Below are positions 1 to 5,607 of a stretch of DNA of 15,597 bases, piece by piece. The translations under genes were made by a program, and so were the position numbers. The notes below the pieces were generated by a model that saw only the letters and a list, made by a program, of their open reading frames with translations, did no database searches and was not told where the DNA came from. The first letter of the stretch is position 1; the number at the start of each line of letters is the position of its first letter. The DNA comes from Rhizosphaericola sp047606825 (GTDB taxonomy: Bacteria > Bacteroidota > Bacteroidia > Chitinophagales > Chitinophagaceae): assembly GCA_047606825.1 (NCBI GenBank), contig JASGDY010000124.1:1-15597 (forward strand), read 5' to 3'.

Positions 1-67
1 CACGGCCCCGGATATGTCCGTTTTTGACTCGTTCGGGGCTTTTGCATTTGGGGCAATGGTCTATCAT
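1..67 (-). CDS. IS1-type InsA-like transposase N-terminus (partial, runs off the window)
   Basis: Reading leftward from an ATG at 67-65, the first 22 codons are open to the window edge and contain CPKCKSPERVKNGHIRGR. A CPxC zinc knuckle at residues 5-8, followed by VKNG and a basic RGR, is the usual start of IS1-family InsA proteins and related zinc-ribbon transposase N-termini, which bind the element's ends. A Bacteroidota-like -7 box (TACATTTG on the minus strand, 87-80) lies 13 bases upstream of the ATG. If this is IS1-like, the outer end of the element should lie some 50-60 bases before the ATG, that is around position 119 and only about 25 bases from the start of the next gene. Only 22 residues are visible, so another zinc-ribbon protein is possible. 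The family is known from memory of its motif; the end position is inference. Confidence 0.62.
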   Translation of the reverse strand, partial: MIDHCPKCKSPERVKNGHIRGR

Positions 68-79
68 TTTACTTTTTCA

Positions 80-87
80 CAAATGTA
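80..87 (-). promoter_or_regulatory. Candidate -7 box for the leftward transposase-like gene
   Basis: On the minus strand this reads TACATTTG, matching the Bacteroidota -7 consensus TAnnTTTG, and it sits 13 bases before the ATG at 67. No convincing TTG -33 element is seen about 20 bases further upstream, so the promoter is only half supported. Confidence 0.35.
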
Positions 88-144
88 GTAAAATATAGCA
101 TTCTTTAGTTACTAATGCCTTTTATTTTTAACTTTTGACTTTCT

Positions 145-1548
145 ATGAAAATAGCATTCCACGGCGCAGCCCGTACCGTTACCGGCAGCAAACATTTGGT
201 AACATTGAAGAATGGAACACAGTTCTTGTTTGACTGTGGCATGTTTCAGGGGATGGGGAAGGAAACGGACGAACTGAACCATGACTTTGGGTTTGATCCC
301 ACGCCTATCAAATATTTGTTTCTTTCGCATGCGCACATCGACCACTGCGGGCTGATTCCGCGCTTGGTTAAAAAAGGATTCAAGGGGCGTATTTTCTGTA
401 CGTCCGGCACGCGCGACCTGGTAGAAATCATGTTGAAGGATTCCGCGAAGATACAGATGGACGATGCCGCTTTTCTACGCAAACGTTCGCAAAAAACGCA
501 TACGCAACTCGAGCAAGCCCCTTTGTATGACCTCGACGACGTTAGGGATGCACTCGCGCTTTTTGCAGTGGTCAACTACAACACCTGGATACGGATAGAG
601 GACGGTCTGGAAGTCTATTATGCTGACGCAGGACATATCATCGGCAGTACTTCGGTACATGCGCGTATCACTGAAAACGGCGTAACAAAACAATTGTCGT
701 TTAGCGGCGACGTAGGTCGATACAAAGACATTATACTAAAATCACCGCAGACTTTTCCCCAGGCCGATTTTATATTGATAGAAAGCACTTACGGCAATAG
801 CCTGCATGAAGATGTATTTAACTCTCCCGACGAATTGCTAGGCTGGGTTAAAAAGACCTGTATCGACAAAAAAGGGAAACTCATCATCCCTTCTTTCAGT
901 GTCGGCCGTACACAGGAGCTGTTGTATTTTCTCAACCAGCTCAGCAATGAAAGGCAGTTGCCGCAGGTTCCCATCTACGTAGACAGTCCGTTGAGTCTGG
1001 AAGCGACGGAGGTAACGAAAAAACATGAAGATGGCTTTAACAAACGCATACAGAACTTACTGAAAATAGACAGCGACCCTTTTGATTTTCCCGGATTGAC
1101 ATTTATCGAGTCGGTTGACGAAAGCAAGGCATTGAACAATGACGATCGTCCAATGGTCATCATTTCGGCGAGCGGCATGGCAGATGGTGGACGCGTTAGG
1201 CACCATATATTTAACAATATCGAAGATGCACGTAACACGATTCTGATAGTGGGTTATTGCGAACCTAATTCGCTCGGTGGCCGTCTGATGCGCGGTGCCA
1301 AGGAAGTGCATATCTTTAATGAATATATGTCTGTCAAAGCAGAGGTTGGCATTATGCGCAGTATGAGTGCACATGGAGACTATGACGACCTTTGCCAGTT
1401 CCTGGCTTGTCAAGACCCAAGTCTAGTGGACAAGTTGTTTATCGTCCATGGCGAATATGAAGTGCAACTGGATTTCCAGAGAAGCCTTATGAAAAAGGGA
1501 TTCCGAGACGTAGAGATCCCGGCACTGCACCAGGAGTTTTATTTATGA
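145..1548 (+). CDS. Beta-CASP metallo-beta-lactamase fold RNase-like protein (YsgB/CPSF-type)
   Basis: This 467-residue cytosolic protein has all the marks of the beta-CASP branch of metallo-beta-lactamases, zinc-dependent RNA-processing nucleases that cut or trim RNA (CPSF-73-like and TTHA0252-like proteins). The zinc motifs are SHAHIDH at 61-67 (HxHxDH), H164 in DAGHIIGS and D189 in SFSGDVGR. The beta-CASP part has motif A around E213 (ILIESTYG), motif B around SASGMADGGR with the following HH at 353-354, and motif C SAHGDYDD with H410. A final VHGE is at 434-437. The length is normal for the family. The ATG at 145 gives a complete N-terminus (MKIAFHGAARTVTGS). No good Shine-Dalgarno is present. 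A TAACTTTTG string at 129-137 resembles a -7 box with one extra base. The gene starts very close to the possible end of the leftward insertion sequence. The biological RNA substrate is unknown. The family call is firm. Confidence 0.93.
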   Translation: MKIAFHGAARTVTGSKHLVTLKNGTQFLFDCGMFQGMGKETDELNHDFGFDPTPIKYLFLSHAHIDHCGLIPRLVKKGFKGRIFCTSGTRDLVEIMLKDSAKIQMDDAAFLRKRSQKTHTQLEQAPLYDLDDVRDALALFAVVNYNTWIRIEDGLEVYYADAGHIIGSTSVHARITENGVTKQLSFSGDVGRYKDIILKSPQTFPQADFILIESTYGNSLHEDVFNSPDELLGWVKKTCIDKKGKLIIPSFSVGRTQELLYFLNQLSNERQLPQVPIYVDSPLSLEATEVTKKHEDGFNKRIQNLLKIDSDPFDFPGLTFIESVDESKALNNDDRPMVIISASGMADGGRVRHHIFNNIEDARNTILIVGYCEPNSLGGRLMRGAKEVHIFNEYMSVKAEVGIMRSMSAHGDYDDLCQFLACQDPSLVDKLFIVHGEYEVQLDFQRSLMKKGFRDVEIPALHQEFYL

Positions 1549-1629
1549 TAAAGAAAAGGGCTGGCACAAGGTATTCCAACGTGGCGTTTCGATTGCCCTA
1601 TCCCATTCTTATGTTCATAAAAGCAACAA

Positions 1630-1651
1630 GTCCCCTGTAGACACAGGGGAC
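1630..1651. repeat. Perfect 9-bp hairpin, REP-like or terminator
   Basis: GTCCCCTGT pairs with ACAGGGGAC across a four-base loop AGAC. No run of T follows directly, although a T-rich stretch (about 1666-1674) comes 15-20 bases later. It may end transcription from the beta-CASP gene or be a REP-type palindrome. Confidence 0.55.
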
Positions 1652-1739
1652 GGATTTCTACTATCTATCTTTTTGAGAAACACTCTTTCTTGCCTGGATT
1701 GAGACACATGCCTGCCAGAGCATCGAAACGCACAACCGT

Positions 1740-1761
1740 GAGACGCGCAATTGTGCGTCTC
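1740..1761. repeat. REP-like palindrome, copy 1
   Basis: The 22-bp palindrome has arms GAGACGC (1740-1746) and GCGTCTC (1755-1761) with a near-symmetric centre and a single G-T wobble. It lies four bases beyond the stop codon of the leftward broken gene. It shares the string TTGTGCGTCTCT with a second copy downstream of guaA, which marks it as a dispersed repeat rather than a gene-specific signal. Confidence 0.6.
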
Positions 1762-1765
1762 TACA

Positions 1766-2790
1766 TTATCGCTTAAAGAATTTAATCGTACTCGCTATTT
1801 TTCCATTCTCCAATACCTGTAAGAAATACACGCCGGAAGCAAGGTTTGAGACACTGGTCTGTTGGGGAGATGCTGTGACGGTTGCCGTCCAGTACGCTTT
1901 GCCCTCGATGTCGACGATACGCAACTGCTGTCCTGTCTTGACGTTGCTGATGTTGACAGCAGAGGTGGCAGGATTGGGATACAGGGTGCCGGATAGCGGG
2001 GTCGCATCGGTGAAGCTATAATCCAGTACTGCGCTGCTGTTGCCGTTGATTGCCCTGCTCGACACGTAGCTGATGGAAGTCCAGGACTTGCCGTCTGCGC
2101 CGCGCTCTATGGAGAAGCCCGCATTGTTGATTTCTGATGCCGCTTTCCAGTTCAAGCACTGCGGTCGTGCCAGATTTCGTGGCGGTGAAGCTGGTGAGCT
2201 TGACGGGAAGTAGCCAAGGTTCAACGATGGTTGACTGAGAAGATACGTCATTCACTACATTTTGGTCATACAGCGAGATAGCACTAGGTATTGCCGTAAT
2301 AGCCTCCTCTGGGACCCACGGGGTCATAACTAAGGCTCACATACCCAAGCGAACCTCCATAGCCACCTGATTTAAATACTTTCGAACCGGTTGGTCCATA
2401 TTCCCCGTCAAGAAGAAACACACTGATGCCGTCTCCAGCATGGGAACGGGTAGATATTGCTGCCCCCAATGATTTATATTCAAATTCCACAATGGCGCTC
2501 TGGACGCTCGGGAAAGAGGTATTGACATGCATATAACCAATTTTGTATGTGTCATCTTTGGTCAACCGCAGCCAGCCACTGCCGTCGTCATCGCCGTTTC
2601 CTGCTGTCAGATAAGCAATAGTGTTTTCGTCTCCCCTTCCTAGAATGGTTTGGTTGGAAGTGGAGGTGCTTTTAAAACTTTCAGTGATATGAAACTGGGC
2701 TTGTGCCTTTGGGTCGATGCCAACGCAGAGGCCGATGAAGAAGAGTGTCTTATAGGCTTTGGAGAATAATGGGTAAAATTTTTGTTCCAT
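1766..2790 (-). pseudogene. Broken T9SS-exported protein with lectin-like domain
   Basis: The remnant reads through all three minus frames. The 5' part (2790 to 2284) begins with a signal peptide (hydrophobic LFFIGLCVG, likely cleavage after AQA) and a lectin-like beta-sandwich region ending in GGYGGSLGYVSLSYD, GGYYGNT and a stop. The reading then moves to a second frame (VVNDVSSQS, LPVKLTSFTATKSGTTAVL) and, at about 2154, shifts by one extra base into a third frame (NWKAASEINNAGFSIERG). The third frame runs to a normal T9SS C-terminal sorting domain (LYPNPATSAVNIS, GVYFLQV, ending KFFKR). Two pieces seem lost: the second half of the lectin domain near 2285, and the stretch normally linking the fibronectin-like part to the sorting domain, since SGTLY runs straight into PNPATS. 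The intact ancestor was presumably a secreted or surface protein binding glycans. Decay rather than sequencing error is favoured because deletions accompany the shifts. Confidence 0.8.
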
Positions 2791-3227
2791 ATATTTTTAT
2801 TGCGTTTTACGTGACGATGGGTTTTAGTAGTTCTGTTGGACTAGCTTTTGCTTTTATTTTGTAGTATGTTTTTGTCTATAGGTAAATTTTACAAAAATAT
2901 TGCTATGTAAATAGATATATCTTGTATTTTTGATACATTTTGTACTTATAAATTACATTTTGTAACTTAAAAGAGGCTGTCCTAAGGCGAGGTCGTACTA
3001 TTCCTAACAAGAAGATGGATGGAATGCTTACGGATACATAAGGTGGTTTTCGGTGTAGTTTTTTGTATAGAAGTGAAGTTCTATTCCGGTGATACTTGCG
3101 CATTAGGTAAGAAAAACGAATAGAATAGACAATATTTCTACCTATCCGTAAAACATGGTCCATAGGCATATTGTATATCTATTGCGTTGATTATAAAAGA
3201 CAATTTAAAAACAAAAAAAGTACATTG
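2791..3227. other. AT-rich spacer, no gene recognised
   Basis: This 437-base stretch lies between the divergent 5' ends of two broken genes. It is very AT-rich up to about 2970, then changes composition at AAGAGGCTGTCCTAAGG (2970-2986), which resembles insertion-sequence ends but has no visible partner. An 88-codon minus frame here has no recognisable domain and looks accidental. On the minus strand TATTTTTG (2899-2892) fits a -7 box for the secreted-protein remnant but lacks a clear -33 element. Confidence 0.5.
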
Positions 3228-3636
3228 ATGAAAGAAATCAATTTTGAAGAACTTCTAAGGGTGATAGGGGACAATCTGCGCTCCATCCGTAACTACCAGA
3301 AAAAAAACTTTGGAAGCTGTGGCATCCGAGGTAGGCGTCAAGCATCCCGTACTGAGCCGCATCGAAAACGGACGTTATGAGGGGCTGAGCCTTGCCCTGT
3401 TGCTTAAGTTGTGCAATTTTTACAAGGTCAGTCTGGAAGAGGTCTTAGGACAGAAGGTGATGCAGGTATTTAATTTTAGTCAAAATGAGGGTACGAGCAA
3501 CACAGGTAACAATATGCGGCAGGTTGTCTACGACAATGCGGAGGGTTATAAAATGGTATTGGAACAGGCACAGGCAGAAATCAAGTTTCTCCGTGCCTTG
3601 CTGGAAAATAGGATGAGGGGCGTGTCGCCGTCGTAG
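3228..3636 (+). pseudogene. XRE-family HTH regulator, frame broken at an A8 run
   Basis: From the ATG at 3228 the frame encodes MKEINFEELLRVIGDNLRS then IRNYQKK. It derails at a run of eight A (3300-3307). The downstream frame continues the same domain: TLEAVASEVGVKHPVLSRIE, NGRYEGLSLALLLKLCNFYKVSLEEVL. With seven A the two halves join into one protein of about 135 residues: a Cro/C1-type helix-turn-helix (roughly residues 10-65), a polar linker and a C-terminal helical, coiled-coil-like tail (LEQAQAEIKFLRALLENR). Such small proteins bind DNA as dimers and repress local promoters; the target here is unknown. The loss may be a mutation, a reversible on/off switch at the homopolymer, slippage that is corrected in expression, or a sequencing error. 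The downstream half could start at an internal ATG (3310), but it would lack the first helix. Confidence 0.78.
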
Positions 3637-3740
3637 TGTGCTAATGTTCAGAATACGAATTGTCTCTCTGACAGTAGAACGGTATGTTACGGTCAAATCT
3701 ACGCATGGTTTTCAAGAGTAAATGTTATACTCGTTTACAG

Positions 3741-3782
3741 AACGAGGGCAAAAAAATGCAAAAAACGCCCTCGTTATTTTTT
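3741..3782 (+). terminator. Rho-independent terminator after the XRE gene
   Basis: The stem AACGAGGGC (3741-3749) pairs with GCCCTCGTT (3767-3775) over an A-rich loop and is followed by ATTTTTT. It is about 105 bases downstream of the XRE stop and in the correct orientation. Confidence 0.7.
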
Positions 3783-3910
3783 GGGGTTGGAACGATGGTT
3801 GTGGCTAATGTCTTGACGATATTGTTTTTGTAGAAAAAAGTAATTGGTACTATCTTTATACTGTCATCTGCGGAAGACCTGTCAACCTCCGACGTCAACT
3901 TGAAAGATAG

Positions 3911-3932
3911 AAGAGCCGTTAAGCTCTTTTTG
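3911..3932 (+). terminator. Weak terminator-like hairpin
   Basis: AAGAGC (3911-3916) pairs with GCTCTT (3923-3928) and merges into a run of T. It is short and no gene clearly needs it, so it may be the remnant of a lost gene. Confidence 0.35.
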
Positions 3933-3962
3933 TTGGAATGTTGGTTGAAAGACATTAGCATA

Positions 3963-4007
3963 AAAAAAGCGGTAGGGCGGACACAATGTCCGCCCTACCG
4001 CTTTTTT
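3963..4007. terminator. Strong bidirectional terminator downstream of sucB
   Basis: A perfect 21-bp inverted repeat has GC-rich core GCGGTAGGGCGGACA (3969-3983), loop CAA and its complement (3987-4001), flanked by six A on the left and six T on the right. It therefore gives a stem plus U-run on either strand. It lies 20 bases beyond the sucB stop codon. The core resembles dispersed palindromes in related genomes, so it may be a REP unit used as a terminator. Confidence 0.85.
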
Positions 4008-4026
4008 ATCAATTTCGTATCATTGT

Positions 4027-5574
4027 TTACAGTTCCAGCAAGGTCTTGATGGGGTCTTGGCGGAAGAGCAACAGTTCCGGGTTTTCCAGAAGTTCTTTGA
4101 CGCGGACAAGGAAGCTGACGCTTTCGCGTCCGTCCACGATGCGGTGGTCGTAGCTCAACGCGATGTACATCATCGGACGGATTTCGACTTTGCCGTTGAC
4201 GGCAATAGGACGTTCGATGATATTGTGCATACCCAGGATGGCACTCTGCGGAAGGTTGATAATCGGTGTACTCAACATACTTCCAAATACGCCACCGTTG
4301 GTGATGGTAAACGTACCGCCTTGCAGGTCTTCCACGCCGAGTTTGTTGTTGCGGGCCTTGGTGGCGAGGTCGATGACGGCTTTTTCGATTTCGGCGAGGC
4401 TAAGGCTTTCCACGTTGCGGATGACGGGAACGGTCAAGCCTTTGGGCGTACTTACCGCGATGCTTATATCGGCGTAGTCGTGGTAGGTAATCAAGCCTTT
4501 TTCCGTGTCGATATAAGCGTTGACGGCGGGCCATTCGCTCAGGGCGATGGCGCAGGCCTTGCTGAAGAAGCTCATGAAGCCAAGGCCGACACCATGTGTA
4601 TCTTTGAATTTGACTTTGAATTTGCTGCGGATTTCCATGACTTTGGACAGGTCCACTTCGTTGAAAGTGGTGAGCATGGCTGTCGTGTTCTTCGCTTCGA
4701 CCAAGCGTTTGCTGATGGTCTTGCGGAGGTTGGACATTTTCTCGTCGCGGACGTTGCGGGAGAATAGGTCTTGACCGTCAAAAGTCTGTTTGCCGGGGTT
4801 GGCGAGCGCCTCGAGCACGTCGTTTTTCATGATTTTGCCGCCAAAACCTGTTGGTGTGATATTTTTGGTATCGACTTTTTTGTCGGCGATGATGGCGGAC
4901 GCCACCGGGGACGCTTTCACGTCGGCTTTCGGTGCGCTGGCGGCTGGTGTTGCTTTGGGAGCTTCCGGAGTTGTCGCCGCAGGAGCTGCATTTGTCGGAA
5001 CGGCAACGTCGATATCGATTTTTGCCAATACGTCGCCGATTTTCAGCACGTCGTCTTCCTTGGCAACGGTTTCCAGCTTGCCTGCTTCTTCGGCGTTGAC
5101 TTCAAACGTAGCTTTTTCGCTTTCCAGTTCGGCGATAGGTTCGTCGCGTTTGACGAGGTCGCCTGTTTTTTTCAGCCATTTGACTAAAGTCACTTCACTG
5201 ATAGATTCGCCGACGGTGGGTACCTGTAGGTCAATGATGCCTTTGCCAACGGCTTTGGCTTCTTCCGCGGGAGCGGCGGCTACGGGTTGTGCTGCCGGAG
5301 TAGTGGTCACGGCTGGGGCGTCGTTGCCTGCTGGTTTGGCGGCAGTTTCGTCGATTTTCGCCAATACGTCGCCGATTTTCAGCGTGTCGTCTTCGTTGGC
5401 GACAGTTTCCAGGATACCTGCTTGTTCTGCGTTGACTTCGAAAGTCGCTTTTTCACTTTCCAGTTCAGCGATGACTTCGTCACGGTTGACATAATCTCCT
5501 GTTTTCTTGACCCATTTAACCAAGGTAACTTCACTGATAGACTCTCCTACGGTCGGTACTTTTATCTCTATCAT
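4027..5574 (-). CDS. sucB: 2-oxoglutarate dehydrogenase E2, dihydrolipoyl succinyltransferase, with two lipoyl domains
   Basis: This 515-residue E2 core subunit moves the succinyl group from E1 to coenzyme A in the TCA cycle, using lipoyl-lysine swinging arms. Domain order: lipoyl domain 1 (about 1-76, modified lysine K42 in ESEKATFEV), Ala/Pro-rich linker, lipoyl domain 2 (about 113-188, K154 in the same motif), second Ala/Pro linker, peripheral subunit-binding domain (about 221-257, PTGFGGKIMKNDVLEAL) and the acyltransferase domain (about 275-515). The catalytic motif is SYDHRIVDG, with H477 and D481. E. coli SucB has a single lipoyl domain and about 405 residues, so the extra length is the second lipoyl unit plus linker. 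The gene follows sucA with a 33-base gap, indicating cotranscription. The E3 subunit (lipoamide dehydrogenase) is not in the window. The succinyltransferase call, rather than acetyltransferase, rests on the linkage to sucA. Confidence 0.95.
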   Translation of the reverse strand: MIEIKVPTVGESISEVTLVKWVKKTGDYVNRDEVIAELESEKATFEVNAEQAGILETVANEDDTLKIGDVLAKIDETAAKPAGNDAPAVTTTPAAQPVAAAPAEEAKAVGKGIIDLQVPTVGESISEVTLVKWLKKTGDLVKRDEPIAELESEKATFEVNAEEAGKLETVAKEDDVLKIGDVLAKIDIDVAVPTNAAPAATTPEAPKATPAASAPKADVKASPVASAIIADKKVDTKNITPTGFGGKIMKNDVLEALANPGKQTFDGQDLFSRNVRDEKMSNLRKTISKRLVEAKNTTAMLTTFNEVDLSKVMEIRSKFKVKFKDTHGVGLGFMSFFSKACAIALSEWPAVNAYIDTEKGLITYHDYADISIAVSTPKGLTVPVIRNVESLSLAEIEKAVIDLATKARNNKLGVEDLQGGTFTITNGGVFGSMLSTPIINLPQSAILGMHNIIERPIAVNGKVEIRPMMYIALSYDHRIVDGRESVSFLVRVKELLENPELLLFRQDPIKTLLEL

Positions 5575-5607
5575 ATCATGAAAGGCTTTATACGAAATGT
5601 TTGTTGT

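Larger units (their letters stand above)
1549..1765. other. Spacer between convergent genes with palindromes
   Basis: No gene is seen. The spacer holds a hairpin at 1630-1651, a palindrome at 1740-1761 (both listed separately) and a 10-bp inverted repeat, GCGTTTCGAT at 1584-1593 against ATCGAAACGC at 1722-1731, which encloses the first hairpin. It separates the 3' ends of the beta-CASP gene and the broken secreted-protein gene. Confidence 0.6.
3637..4026. other. Spacer between convergent genes with three hairpins
   Basis: No gene is supported. The region contains a terminator-like stem at 3741-3775, a smaller one at 3911-3932 and a strong bidirectional one at 3963-4007. A 78-codon minus frame (3725-3961) overlaps the stems and has no protein-like features. 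Confidence 0.6.

Noticed and set aside
2970..2995. Possible insertion-sequence end (AAGAGGCTGTCCTAAGG)
   Set aside because: It resembles known insertion-sequence termini, but no matching inverted partner, target duplication or transposase remnant was found nearby.
3725..3961. 78-codon minus-strand frame
   Set aside because: It overlaps terminator hairpins in the spacer, its composition is not protein-like and no domain is seen.
4057..5494. Plus-strand frames of 236 and 234 codons opposite sucB
   Set aside because: They mirror the lipoyl and linker coding sequence. The low-complexity Ala/Ser-rich translation comes from the antisense of Ala/Pro linkers.
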